From Hydractinia symbiolongicarpus (taxonomy: Eukaryota; Cnidaria; Hydrozoa; Anthoathecata; Hydractiniidae): DNA of 64,000 nt. The stretch spans positions 21,840,501 through 21,904,500 of the forward strand of contig NC_079879.1 in the NCBI RefSeq assembly GCF_029227915.1, given 5' to 3'. The position numbers were made by a program, and so were the translations under genes. Of this stretch, positions 50,590 through 61,216 are shown in pieces (the stretch's first letter is position 1; each line of letters opens with the position of its first letter). Below the pieces are notes generated by a model. It did no database searches. It was not told where the DNA came from and worked only from the letters and a program-made list of their open reading frames with translations.

Positions 50590-51640
50590 AATCTTTCAAT
50601 ACCCGACAAAGTATGTTACTTGTCCCTGGTATATGGCATACACACTGTAGCTGCTGGTTCATTTTCCGCACCTACCCTGTCACTGCTCTTATCAGCCCTG
50701 TTCCTGATTTTCCTCTCAACCTTTTTAATGGTGTCTCGAGTACCTTTTTTCCAGTAAGCGTTTTTTATGAGATAACTCTTTCTTTCGGTCATTCTCTCCA
50801 CTGACTACATTGACTGCTCTGTCCAGTAATGAGGACACTACACTTTCTTCACAGGACATTTGTAGTTGAGATATTGATCAGTATGAGTTGGTTTGCGGTA
50901 TACTGATATTAAGTTACCACGTTGCGAGACACTAGAGTGTCTAAGAAAGGAAGCGTACCGTTCTTCTCGTGTTCAATTGTAAATTGAATCTTTGGGTGCA
51001 AATTATTGATATGTTCATGAAATGTGTCTAGATGTGCTCTTTTTATTATTAAAAAGACGTCATCCACAAATCTTTTCCAAACTCTTGGAGTGTGATCTAA
51101 AGTTGCTAAAGCTGTAGTCTCATGAGCCTGCATATATATTTCAGCTACCACAGAGGATGTTGGGCCACCCATAGCCACATCGTCAGTTTGCGTAAAGAAG
51201 TTACCGTCAAATAAATAATATGTTTTTGTAAGCACCACTTGGACCAAGGACATTAGTTTGTCAGTAGGGATGCATGTTTTGTTCTCATACTCATCATCAT
51301 TTAGCAGTAATTCCCTGATGATATATAATGTGTCCTTTATCGGTACATTTGTGTACAGTGAAGTAACGCCAAATGATACCATACACTCGTCGTCCTCGAT
51401 CCGTATGTTTCTAATTTTTACAGTGATCACTGTTTGTGTAATTGCTAAGAATGGAAGCTAGGTATTCAATAAATTATACAAAGGCGATCCTGTACATGAC
51501 ATGATTGGGCATATAGGAATTCCAGGTTTATGTATTTTAGGAAGACCATAGAATCGAGGTGGTGGAGTGTCTGTAGGTCAAAGTTTGTAATACAACCTGT
51601 CATCAATGCTGTCGTCTTATTTATATGTATCAAGATATTC
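50590..51640 (-). pseudogene. Penelope-like element reverse transcriptase remnant
   Basis: On the minus strand, from high to low coordinates: FYGLPKIHKPG near 51530, a TAG near 51465, then a 173-codon frame (50909-51430) with VSFGVTSLYTNVPI, GGPTSSVVAEIYMQ and RFVDDVF, then YRKPTHTDQYLNY near 50900 and a coiled C-terminal segment to about 50600. This succession is that of Penelope-like RT. No GIY-YIG endonuclease is visible; it may be missing or beyond recognition. Frameshifts and stops make it inactive. It converges with the LINE at its 3' end. Confidence 0.75.
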
Positions 51641-52063
51641 CTTGTGTCACGCTTGATAGTTTCTGTTGGATGCTACATTCAAATCCTTTACACCGGTTTA
51701 AGAATTAAATTGATACAAACAATAGACGTTATTTTCATGTTCATTCCTTTCATTAAAAAGATTAATTTAAGCGAAATATTTGTTTAAAATAAGTGAGAAA
51801 CTGCCACCAACATGATGGACCTGGTTACCTTGATAGCTAGCTACCTAGCTAGCTTGTTGATAGCCTTTTTTCTTATACATAATTTAGTACCACTTAGGGA
51901 GAAATTTGCTTAGCCAGTAACAGGTAAAATACCTTCCAACGACTGCAACCTTTCCTTTCGTTTCCATTTTCAAAAGAACGCACTTGATTCTCAGAATTTC
52001 GTTAGGCGCGCCGTTTTGATAAAAAAATAAGGCAATAGTATAAAGTCATGTCGATGTCAAAAT
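51641..52063. other. intergenic DNA
   Basis: No supported gene; contains AGCTAGCT runs near 51835-51855. The plus frame 51530-51787 is partly antisense to the Penelope-like remnant. Confidence 0.5.
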
Positions 52064-52230
52064 CGTATAGTCGCTCATCGTTCAATTAGTCGTTCATCAA
52101 TTCGATGGTATACTCGTTCATCGTTCAATTAGTCATTCATATAGTCGTTCATTGGTCACTTATTCGTTTAGTAACTCGTTACTCGTACAATTTGTCGTTC
52201 ATTGACGCGTTTTTATATTCGTTTATCGTC
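52064..52230. repeat. degenerate tandem repeat of TCGTTCAT words
   Basis: Words of the type AGTCGTTCATCGTTCAATT repeat with variable spacing over about 165 bp. Confidence 0.6.
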
Positions 52231-52669
52231 TCTAAGGAGGGTCATCATCGCAATTACAATGCGATGTTTCATATTTGCGACCAAAACACAGCTTTCGGGG
52301 CAAATTTTTGCAACGGATTTAAAGTGACACGGACTGTTATTGACCCTCCCGCTTCTCCTATAGTTCTGCTTCCTTGCCTTGCCGGACTTTCTTCTCTGAA
52401 GAAAAATTCTACAAAATGACTCCCTCTGGAGCTTCTTAGAATTATTTGGCGCAAATTATATGGCCTATTTACTAAATGACAACTGGACCAAGAATCGACC
52501 TCTATATCGGGATGCTCTCGATGTAAAAATAAACAAAAAGGTGATGTTTAGTCGGTCCTAGATTTCTTGAGCACAATGGCCCTTGACATGTCACTCAGTC
52601 CTTTCAATATTCCAGTGAGCTATAGGCGCATACTCCAAATGGAGCACCTGGTTTCACCACCTTGCCCAT

Positions 52670-53440
52670 ATGTCGAGGTATTATTCTGGTCCGTGCAGAA
52701 CTGTTGAACTAAAACCCTGGACATTCGAATCTGTTCCAAATCATCTCGAGACTCAGGACATGTGTAGCAGAGCCGTTGAACTACCACCCTGGACATTCGA
52801 ATATGTCCAAGATCAGTTCATGGCTCAGGACATGTGCAGCAGAGCTGTTGAAGATAACCCCTCGAGGCTAAGTATGTTCCAGATCATCTCAAGACTGAGG
52901 ACATGTTCAGCAAAGCCGTTGAGGGAATATTCTGCACATTTGAATAATGTCCAAGATCATCTCAGGACTTAGGACGTGTGTAATAGAACTGTTGAACTAG
53001 CACCATGGACATTCGAATATGTCCAAGATCAGTTCATGGCTGTTGAAGAAAACCCCTCGAGGCTGAAGTATGTCCCAGATGATCTCAAAACTGAGGACAT
53101 GTGCAGCAAAGTCGTCGAGGGAATATTCTGCACATTTGAATATGTCCCAGATCATCTCAGGACTGAGGACGTGTGTAATAGAACTGTTGAACTAGCACCA
53201 TGGACATTCGAATATGTCCCGGACTGGTTTGTTACAACCAAAATTTTGAAGAAAATCGTATATGCTAACTTAACTGATAAGCTCATCAAACGGATTAATG
53301 CCTATCACCAGCGGAAAGCACAGAAGTCTAGAATCAAGAACGAGCTGCTCCCATTACAAACGAACAGAGCTATAAACTGGTGCTTCTCATTCGTAATGAC
53401 ACCATACAGGATCTTTTGTTTCTCCAGAACCATAAGATAA
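52670..53440 (+). pseudogene. DUF4116-like tandem-repeat protein gene, broken
   Basis: Repeats of about 33 residues with the pattern DMCxRAVE...PWTFEYVPDHLxT run through the region, seven or more units. The DNA shows a 200-bp higher-order duplication (52843-53000 against 53043-53200). An in-frame TAG at 52970-52972 stands where the parallel repeat has GAG, and a local frame slip occurs near 52870-52950. The tail (about 53225-53370) is a non-repeat helical segment. Such repeats occur in many protist, virus and cnidarian proteins, usually with unknown function. It lies next to the PolB elements and could be part of their cargo. Confidence 0.6.
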
Positions 53441-54035
53441 AGTGGTGGGACAGTGCGACGAATGTGAACACATACTTGATGAGTATGATAGATTTACGCT
53501 GAGACTTGTGGTGGAATGTAAAATTTTGTGTTGGTGTTGCTATCAGGAGCACATCACGTATAATGAAAGAAGTTGTGTATGTCAAGATATCTAAGCACAA
53601 AAACGTTTTTTTCCATCAGCTTGCTTGTTGATATACGCGATCAGATTCTTGATCCTGTACAAGCCATTAATAATTTCGGTACGGGTAACATTTTGGTCAG
53701 GTCCTTTCTAATACTGAGATCGTTGTTACAGTAAATGTTCAGCCACGTCGGTCGTATACTAATTGACTTTTTACGGCGCATTATGCTACTACGGCGCTAG
53801 GGATCCCTGCCAAACATTTAACGGCTTCTCTCCCATTTATCAATTCTATCTTTCGCTTCCATGTCTATTATCATATGCGACGTATACTGGGAAGAATGAA
53901 AGTGCCCATGCCGTTTGACGATGCTTTAAACGATACAAGAATCCAAAGCGCGCTAAGGAATAGATAGGAAGGGATGGACATGTTCTGTAGTCTACAAGGA
54001 CCACAGAAACAATGTGTCGGTATACTCTTATCATT
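53441..54035. other. region without recognisable genes between the repeat gene and the left PolB element
   Basis: Short minus frames (53370-53600 and 53846-54034) show no motif. It may contain decayed parts of the neighbouring virus-like element. Confidence 0.4.
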
Positions 54036-54039
54036 CTTT

Positions 54040-54320
54040 CACATACTCAGGAGGAAGGTCTACATCCTCAGGAACTAGCATGAGCTCTTTGGCAACAAAA
54101 TTACAATTTGAACCCCCTTCGATTCAGTACAACACGCGACTGTTTAGTTCTGCTACGACGAGATCTAGCCTGTAGGTCTTTTTGCTCTACCATGCGTCGG
54201 TCGCATGTCTTTTCTGATCTCTATGTTCTTTCTCTGGTTGAAGCAGGTAAATGTGAGACCATCTTCTAGTAAAGTCTTTTCCTCAGGAGACTTTGCAGCT
54301 TCTCCATTCACTGTCGCGTT
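54040..54320 (-). pseudogene. left copy of an unknown virus-like element gene (gene A)
   Basis: Minus-strand translation contains a segment ending NKKTYRLD in the same local context as at 63676-63894 near the right edge. DNA similarity between the two places is visible on the plus strand (a shared GTCTTTTTGCTC/GTCTTTTTGTTC stretch and a CCTCAGG...CTTT context). Several stops break this copy. Function unknown. Confidence 0.4.
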
Positions 54321-54853
54321 TTTGCGCGCATACAAAACACCGAGAGCGATAGCTAACGCTGCGTTACTGCTGACACTGCTGACACTGCCGCTCCTGTAGA
54401 GTACAACATTGCGCTGCTGGAACTTGACCTAGGTTCTAAATCACTTGATGAAGTACTTTCGCTCTGATTCTTGCGTAAGTTCCTTGTTCTTGCGGTTCCA
54501 TTCAGCGAGTGTCTTGCCAGCAGCAACCCGAAATTCGTTTTTCTTTGTGATAACTTGGTGTGGTTCTTACTTATCCTCGCTCATTTAATTCTAAGCGAAG
54601 TCTGTGATTTTATGAAGGTAAACCCTCTATAAAACCCACTTCGAACACATGTTTCTATATAGATATTTCAAAGAATTTACACCTAGTTCTAACTTACATA
54701 CGTGAGATGGAAATCGAGCCGCAGGTGAAGTCAGTACGACCTTTCTATATATATGTATCATGACTGCCCATGACGGTAAAACTTGGCGTAACGTTCGAAC
54801 GAATCTTAGACTACCATCCGGCGAGGTTTTTATCATATCTTTCGTGTAATCCT

Positions 54854-55288
54854 TCAGGTACTTCTGATAGACAATTCCCCATCTTTTTCTCGATCTTCTC
54901 CATTTGGATCTTCCTTCCTCTTGAACAACTGAGTGTGGTTCAAAGTGTGCGCAGCTACCAGCAAGGGGGCTAGAAATTTACCAAATGCGCAGTACACGAG
55001 AATTCCCAAGTCTGCCATACTATCCGTGATGATCGGGTCTTTCTCGATCTCTTGCCTCAGAGTTTGAGCACTGTCGAGACTGTCTAGAGCATTTTCATAG
55101 ATAGAGATTGCATGCGAAGAGAGAGGTCGAGCCTTTTTTTCTCCTTTCTCATGGATCTCCCTTGAACATACTCGGTTTACTTTTTCATCCGGCGCCTTGT
55201 CTACAAAACCTTCAGTACACTTTTTCGATAAGAGATACCCTCTACCTTTTAGCAGAGCATCCTTTAGAGCTTGGCGTTTATCTACCAT
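54854..55288 (-). CDS. conserved unknown gene B of the PolB element, left copy
   Basis: A 144-residue open frame starting MVDKRQALKDALL. It is clearly homologous to 60334-60762 on the plus strand: shared blocks are DKRQAL, KKCTE, EKGEK, HAISIY, DPIITDSMADLGILVY and AHTLNHTQL. It is somewhat shorter than the right copy, with a deletion after DKAP. It may be intact. There is no recognisable fold. The start codon is seven bases after the stop of the small membrane-protein ORF on the same strand, so the two are probably expressed together. Conservation in two diverged elements suggests a structural or replication role, but that is inference. Confidence 0.6.
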   Translation of the reverse strand: MVDKRQALKDALLKGRGYLLSKKCTEGFVDKAPDEKVNRVCSREIHEKGEKKARPLSSHAISIYENALDSLDSAQTLRQEIEKDPIITDSMADLGILVYCAFGKFLAPLLVAAHTLNHTQLFKRKEDPNGEDREKDGELSIRST

Positions 55289-55294
55289 TTTTTC

Positions 55295-55447
55295 TCATTG
55301 TTGTAAAGCTTCTGCCGGAGTATCTACATCATCGAATATTTTAGTAATCTCGCTCATTCTATTTATTATATATCTGTACAGTAGAAGGCAGAACACGTAA
55401 GGTAGAGCGACTGAGAACGCTATAGCAATACTTAGACAAACTTCCAT
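55295..55447 (-). CDS. 50-residue small membrane protein of the left PolB element
   Basis: An open frame of 50 codons begins with a long hydrophobic segment (MEVCLSIAIAFSVALPYVF), followed by a basic stretch (YRYIINR) and an acidic tail (FDDVDTPAEALQQ). It looks like a single-pass membrane protein with an N-out or signal-anchor start. It precedes gene B by seven bases on the same strand. No matching ORF precedes gene B in the right copy, where a PolB fragment joins gene B instead. Confidence 0.5.
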   Translation of the reverse strand: MEVCLSIAIAFSVALPYVFCLLLYRYIINRMSEITKIFDDVDTPAEALQQ

Positions 55448-55721
55448 TTATACACTAGACTATTTTTAACGAGCGATAGCTACTTCTGATGCTGCCGCTC
55501 CTGCATCACATGCGTGTCCCTCGCTATCCACAAGCCAGTGTTCGAATCTGATCCTCTTGGACAAGCCTCTCATCATCAGCACAATTTAGTGCCAGTTTGT
55601 TCCCCTTTTGGGTATAGACTTAATGCTTTTTCTGCTAGATACCGTTACCAAGCATCACTTGTAGTCGTTGAAATTGATAGATTTTTCTGTAATACATTTC
55701 TTCGCACATTTCGCTTCTTTA

Positions 55722-58030
55722 TCACCACCCTTTTTTGAAAGACTTTTGTAGGCATAGAATTTTGCTCTCGGTGCTATGGCCTCTGCTATGATTTCCACCT
55801 AATTCGTAGTCCTCGGTAGAGATTCCACATATGTTGAGATTGCTGTGGAACGCTTCCTTTGAAGGTAGCTCAATCTCCTTAACCCGTTCCCACCCATCCA
55901 TGTATTCACAAGGGTAAAATTCTTTACGTCGCATCAGCTTGAATAGTTCTTCCTTCTTGAAAAACCATCAGAGATTTCCGCACTGTTCATCGCTAAGGTT
56001 GCTTGATAGTTTGTCTAGACTCGACGGCATAAATCTACAACTATCGAAAATCTGAGCTCTATATTCTTGGATACCTGTTCTCCACTCGAGTTTGTAACAC
56101 CTACTAGCGGCACCTTGGCTTTAACGTTAAAGCTGATATACTTCTCCGAATTTTCCGCGATGCAACCTATGTCTTTCGTAATGTATTTCTCTTCTAATTC
56201 CTTAATGAACAGATGCGCATCGTACCCACTCAATTTGTGGAAGATGATAGGAATGTGTTTTGGAATCTTATACGCCAGATTGCAGTTGTTATGTGCTGCA
56301 CCTCGATATAGACCTGTATAGTGACAGTGATCTCAAACTTTTCAATTCTGTGCAGGATCGTCGAATGATTTCATATATATGTGGCATCCTGTAGCCTCGT
56401 TGTACTCTCTATTTTTCACCTCGTCTTCTAGATGGTCAACGAATCGCCTAACACAACCAACCAAACGGCACCCTACACTGTATCTGACCATCCTGGTATT
56501 TCAACCATTTTCCCATCTCCCCTGACATCTTAACCTTGACTGCTTCGTGATCTATGCAGTATTTATAGTGCTTGTCTCTCGATTCGACTCTGTTGAATGC
56601 TGTCAGTTTAGACAGAAATGCTGTTGATTAAGTTTTTTACAATTTAATCGATTTAAAAATCTTGATATGTTCTAATGCAGGTGTAGTGCGTCTTCTCACC
56701 GTCTTTGATGAGTAGTAGGTTCACCTGTTTACTTCGCGTGATTTTGCAGTATTGCATTAATTCTCTTTTTTGTCACGTAAAGTACGTTAACTGCAATGTC
56801 TGGGCTCCTCTTCTCAAATTTAGATACGCTTTTGATACTTGTAGGAAACTCTATGTCCTGCCAGTTGTAGCAATCTTCAAACTCTTCTAGCTTGGATATC
56901 CTTTGCACGTCTTTTCTGATCTCTTCATGGTGCAAAGATGCTATGACGCTCCACTTAAAGCACTCTTCATCTTCGTTCTTAGGATTGATGATAGTCTTCT
57001 TATATCAAATATCCAGGTAAGTAGCTTTATGTATGAATAACCTCTCGTGAGCTGCAGCTGATGGTAGTCTACGTCTATAGATACAGGATCTGATGGATGG
57101 CAAACCCGCTCTGTGGTAGGGTTGGATGCTCTACATGTTTTTTGATCTGCGCGAACATGGTATTCTAACATATCATCTACATTGCTACCCTGAAAAACAG
57201 AGGTTATGTTACTATTAAAGACCTTTTCCGTCCAGATGTATAGACCCCTGCTATGGATCGTTCTTCCACATTATCCATATTGACAACTGCACCTTAGCAG
57301 ACCCCATGTCTTGCACTTGTTTCTCGATCAATGTCTTGACGAGGGGTCTCGTGATACCGTAAAGCTTCGATTAAGCGCCCCCTCAAACAAGCGCCCTCCT
57401 TGAATAAGCGCCCACCTCAGACCTGAAATTATTGAATAAGCGCCCCCTCGAATAATCGCCCACCCCTCGATCTTCAGAAACGGGCGCTCTTTCGAATTTT
57501 CGACAAAAATGATCTGGAAGGGTTGATTAAGGATTTCAACCATTGATTTTTGGTTTTTAAGTTTTCCCAAATCCTCTTTTTTTGTAATAAGCGCCCCCCT
57601 CGAGTAAGCCCCCTCCTCGAATAAGCGCCTGCCTTAGAGGCTCAAAAATTTTATAAGCGCCTGGGCGCTTAATTGAAGCTTTACGGTAGTAACATACCCA
57701 TCAACGTCAGTTTTGTTAATACTTGGGATTCGCTTGTCTTCTATTAAATTATGGATGCCGTTGACGCTTCATGACGAAGTTGAAGAAGAGGCAGGGGAAG
57801 ACTTTTTTGCTACGATGCTACTTGTCATAATTCTGCTCCTGAAGCTCTTGTAAGCGTCTTTTACACGCTATTTTATAGGTTTCTGTACAGCTTTGATCAA
57901 CCATCCATACCTTCCTCGCATCTTGCCTTCCACCACTTTTTTGATTATCAGGAAAGATCGCTGCTACATCCCGGCAATGATTTTGGTCGGCGTTTTATCA
58001 GGTCGTCGGTCGTTTCGGCTGACGTTTCGT
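55722..58030 (-). pseudogene. left PolB-type DNA polymerase fragment of a Polinton/adintovirus-like element
   Basis: Minus-strand pieces, in reading order: a basic N-terminal part near 57900-57790, a segment near 57320-57280 (AKVQLSIWIMW), 57171-56945, 56935-56729 (YNWQDIEFPTS, FEKRSPDIAVNV), a CHYTGLYRGAAHNNCN HNH-like segment near 56320, SGYDAHLFIKELEEKY at 56233-56180 (exonuclease II-type D), then YPCEYMDGWERVKEIELPS at 55920-55860. This order is that of protein-primed family B polymerases in virus-like elements of invertebrates. Stops and frameshifts are frequent and a MITE interrupts it at 57357-57686. No palm domain (YxDTDS) follows. Nonfunctional. Confidence 0.65.
57357..57686. mobile_element. 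330-bp MITE with TA target duplication and internal AATAAGCGCCC repeats
   Basis: Inverted ends CCGTAAAGCTTCGATTAAGC and its near complement (one mismatch in about 25 bp), flanked by TA (57355-57356 and 57687-57688). The interior holds several copies of a 15-16-bp word close to GAATAAGCGCCCCCTC. The reading of the left PolB fragment resumes on its other side, so it inserted into that gene. Confidence 0.85.
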
Positions 58031-58560
58031 TGTGTATCCATTGAAGTACGCATTGTATTATCAATAATGTAACGTAGTTATATAGCCAGAGAAAATAAAG
58101 ACGCGTTAGAATGTATTTACTTCAAACGTTTATTAACTTATTTAGAGATGCTTTGTTCAACTACAGCAATATAAAAGCCTTATAAGCAATAGAAATGCTA
58201 TCAGTTAGAATTTATTTTTACGTATAGTATAAATTGAAAAAGACGTGTAGCTCAAAACGTGATCTGTCTAATCATCATGTAATCATCATGTACACATTTT
58301 TCGATACAAAATCGTACTTTGATTTAAGCCTGTTTCTTATAAAATCTAATCTACATTTTGAACCTTCAATAATTGTTGACAGTGGTTCTTAAATAATTAT
58401 AGAAAAAAATTGAATGATGCCTTGATTGAAACTTTCAAAAAATAAACGAAGAAAAGAGGCGGAGGAGGAAAGTACGTCGACCTGCTTCGACACTTTTACA
58501 CCCCTCAAACCCCGCTAAAAACGCTCCCCGACACCCCTCCAAAAATCCCTAAACTCATGT
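58031..58560. other. intergenic region between the two divergent PolB elements
   Basis: AT-rich DNA without a supported gene. The two elements point away from each other from here. The boundaries of each element (terminal inverted repeats) could not be recognised. Confidence 0.5.
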
Positions 58561-58561
58561 A

Positions 58562-58712
58562 ACCAGCACACGAAATTATGATGACATCATCAAAAATTTT
58601 AGCGCATGCGCAGATCACACGGTAGCCGACAAATCTAGCGCATGCGCAATCGAGTAGGGGGAAGTCCCTTACTCGATGACCTTTTTTGATTGAGCCGTAC
58701 TTATAATAAAAC
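58562..58712 (+). promoter_or_regulatory. promoter region of the right PolB element with two NRF1 palindromes
   Basis: GCGCATGCGC, the core of the NRF1 consensus, occurs at 58602-58611 and 58638-58647, 36 bp apart. A TGATGACATCA inverted repeat lies near 58579-58590, a 10-bp inverted repeat (CGAGTAGGGG/CCCTTACTCG, one mismatch) at 58651-58675, and a TATA-like TTATAATAAAA near 58700. The PolB start ATG is at 58716. The NRF1 consensus is known; use by this element is inferred. Confidence 0.55.
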
Positions 58713-58715
58713 AAT

Positions 58716-60333
58716 ATGAGTTGGTTCAGGAACGAAATTAGCAAACTGTATAACACCATATCAGCTCCAGTAGCAGCTACCCGCGACTCTCTTGCCGATC
58801 GATTGAAGAGTGTGAGAGATACTGTTACTTTTTATTATAACAACCTCAAGGAGCAAATTTCACCAACGCTTCATGATGTTGTTGAACATGAGGCGCAGAT
58901 GATAGAATTCCTTGCCCTGACCCGTGAGTACAACGAGGACCCCGAGCTAAAGCGGGAAATGTGCGCCCTACAAAGCTTGTAGAGTTCGAGGGTATTGCCA
59001 AGCGATTCAAGATTAACATCAGAGTATATGAAACGAAGACGAACACTGACAAGGCACCATGGCTATGGGCAGAACCAGTACAAAAAAGGGTTAGACACGA
59101 TCAATCTTGGTATGTTGGATGGCCACTGTTTTTCATCAAGAAGATGGATGTTTTAACGCAACATTGGAAATGCGAGGCGTGTAATCAACGGTTCACGCAA
59201 AGCAAAAACCTCACGCAATATAAACAGGACGAATGCGAATGTGCCAAGACTACGATCATTTGCAGGGGTGAGAAAGTCAACCGCAGGCCAAGCAAGTCTG
59301 AGAAAGTTTTTTATGACGAAAGCTTTAGCTATGCGGCATGTCAGTGGATAGAAGCGATGGCTGAGCAAACAGGTAGACACATACATCACGCACTCTGCGG
59401 ACATGGAGGAGAGCGAATGCTGCGAGATGCTCTAAAGCGTAAAGTGTGTAGAATTGACGGTTATGAACCAATTTCGAAGACTGTTTATGAATACAACGGT
59501 TGTAAGTGGCATGGATGTCTCTGCCAACCCAATAAAGTCAATGCAGACAAGAATCTGTCCATTGCAACTAAGTGGAAGGAAGACTTCATAGTTGGGTCAG
59601 GGTATAACCTTGTCACAGCATGGGAGTGCGAGAACCCACCCAAAATCAAGAGGTGCTTCAAGAAACACTTTCGACCATACCCCCACTATATTGTGTTTGA
59701 CCTTGAGGCCCTCCTAGCACTATTGAATCAGCGACAAACAGCAAATCTAACATATCTATCCGAGCATACTCCGGTAAGTGTCGCTATTCACGACAGTCTC
59801 AACGAAAATCCAACATTCATCGAGCACTACGATCCCAAGATTTTGGTTAAACAGTTCGTTAAGGAGCTGGCGAAAAGGCAGGCCCTCATCGTTGAAGAAG
59901 TTGAGAGAGTGTACCCAAGGCCCGACGATTTTGACATGCTGCCATACAGATACCAGGACGCCTGGAACGAGTGGGTTAACCAAGTGGCGGTGATCGGGTT
60001 TAACAGCGGACAGTATGAAATCAACATGATCAAGCGGTATTTTGTCGAACAAATTGCGGAGAACGAGAAGATTAAAGTGGTAAAGAAAGATAACGACTAC
60101 ATGTACCTCACGACATCAAAGCTCAAATTTCTCGATATCAAAAACTTTCCGGGATGAGCTGTGACAGTTGGTGCAAGTCTCTGGAATGTAGATTTGAAAA
60201 GCTCATGTTCCCTTATGAATGGCTTGTCAGCTATGACAAGTTGAACCATGTTGGCTCAGTCGAACACGAGGCCTTTTACAGTAGTCTTAATGGCAAAAAC
60301 ACGCTAACTCCTGTCCTTGAGCAAAAACCAGAC
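58716..60333 (+). pseudogene. right PolB exonuclease-region gene of a Polinton/adintovirus-like element
   Basis: It starts MSWFRNEISKLYNTISAPVA, a basic helical N terminus typical of these polymerases. A frameshift lies near 58965-58980. The next frame (58961-60157) has a zinc-finger-like CEACNQRFTQSKN, an endonuclease-like block (DGYEPISKTVYEYNGCKWHGC) and exonuclease motif I (YIVFDLEA). Exonuclease motif II reads GFNSGQYEINM, where D is expected before the hydrophobic residue and E is found. A second frameshift near 60155 leads to an FPYEW segment, after which the polymerase sequence stops near 60318. No palm domain is present. Closest relatives are protein-primed family B polymerases of virus-like elements. 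Confidence 0.75.
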
Positions 60334-60762
60334 GTTGATAAACGCCAAGCTTTGAATGATGCACGCAAGGGTAAACAGTACTTGCTGCCGAAGAAATGCA
60401 CGGAGAGTTATATTGACAAAGCCTCACCCGAAGTGACCGACAAGGTGTACTCTGAGTACGTTCAACGTGAGCTCCAGGAAAAGGGTGAGAAGACGGCCAA
60501 GGCACTATCCTGTCACGCCATTAGCATGTATACTAAGGATGTCAGCAACGTGGTGCCTCTCGATAGTCCCGAGGCTCTAAGCCAAGATCTCGAAGACGAC
60601 CCTATTATCAGGGAAAGCATGGCTGACTTGGGGATTCTGGTGTACTCAGCTTTCGGAAAGCCTTTGGCACCTCTGCTTATTGCTGCGCATACCATTAATC
60701 ACACACAGCTCAAGGTGTCCAAGGAGGGTTCGAAGAAAGATGATGAACAAGAAGAAAAATAA
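60154..60762 (+). CDS. fusion ORF: end of the PolB fragment joined to conserved unknown gene B
   Basis: A 202-codon open frame. About the first 55 codons encode PolB sequence (FPYEWLVSYDKL, EAFYSSLNG). From about 60334 on, the frame is gene B, homologous to 54854-55288: DKRQALNDA, KKCTES, EKGEKTAKALSCHAISMY, RESMADLGILVYSAFG, AHTINHTQL, and an acidic KDDEQEEK tail. No separate start Met for B is seen here. The joint looks like an in-frame deletion that removed the polymerase domain and the B start. Whether the fusion is expressed is unknown. Confidence 0.6.
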   Translation: MSCDSWCKSLECRFEKLMFPYEWLVSYDKLNHVGSVEHEAFYSSLNGKNTLTPVLEQKPDVDKRQALNDARKGKQYLLPKKCTESYIDKASPEVTDKVYSEYVQRELQEKGEKTAKALSCHAISMYTKDVSNVVPLDSPEALSQDLEDDPIIRESMADLGILVYSAFGKPLAPLLIAAHTINHTQLKVSKEGSKKDDEQEEK

Positions 60763-60814
60763 TGGGTAATATAGGAACATGAACATATATACAGGTTTAC
60801 CTTAGGGTCAGCTA

Positions 60815-61216
60815 GTGGGAAGTGATTTTTGTAAGCCTCACGGCTTACAAGAAATGAGCGAAGAACAGAGAGAAGAAGTAAGAGTCATAACAAAGTCAGT
60901 AAAGCATCCAGGGAGAGTCGCGCAAGGTCACAAGTTGGCGGCACTGATGAAGAAGAGGAAGGACGAACTGAAGCAACAAGAAGGTGCTGTAGAATCTACA
61001 GTCAAAACCTCTTCTGGGGTGAATTCTGTACAGTTAGATGGTGTATACCTTGGTGGAGACATCGTTGGCATACTTGCCTGCGTGGCTGTTGGTAGTACAC
61101 GTAAGCAGCCCATAGCGGCTCAGGAGCCTGCAGAGATCCTACGTGCACCAACGGCTGTCAGCAAGAGCAGCAAAAAACCAGCCTACCGAATTCCCAGATT
61201 GACATTTTCAAGATGA
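60815..61216 (+). CDS. small basic protein with one membrane segment, virus-like element
   Basis: A 133-residue frame: an acidic and basic N terminus (SEEQREEVRVITKSVKHPGR), a charged KKRKDELKQQ helix, a short hydrophobic segment (GGDIVGILACVAVG) around residues 79-92, and a basic tail. It resembles small membrane proteins that accompany PolB and ATPase genes in related elements, from memory of such clusters. It overlaps the next gene by four bases. Possibly intact. Confidence 0.5.
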   Translation: MGSDFCKPHGLQEMSEEQREEVRVITKSVKHPGRVAQGHKLAALMKKRKDELKQQEGAVESTVKTSSGVNSVQLDGVYLGGDIVGILACVAVGSTRKQPIAAQEPAEILRAPTAVSKSSKKPAYRIPRLTFSR

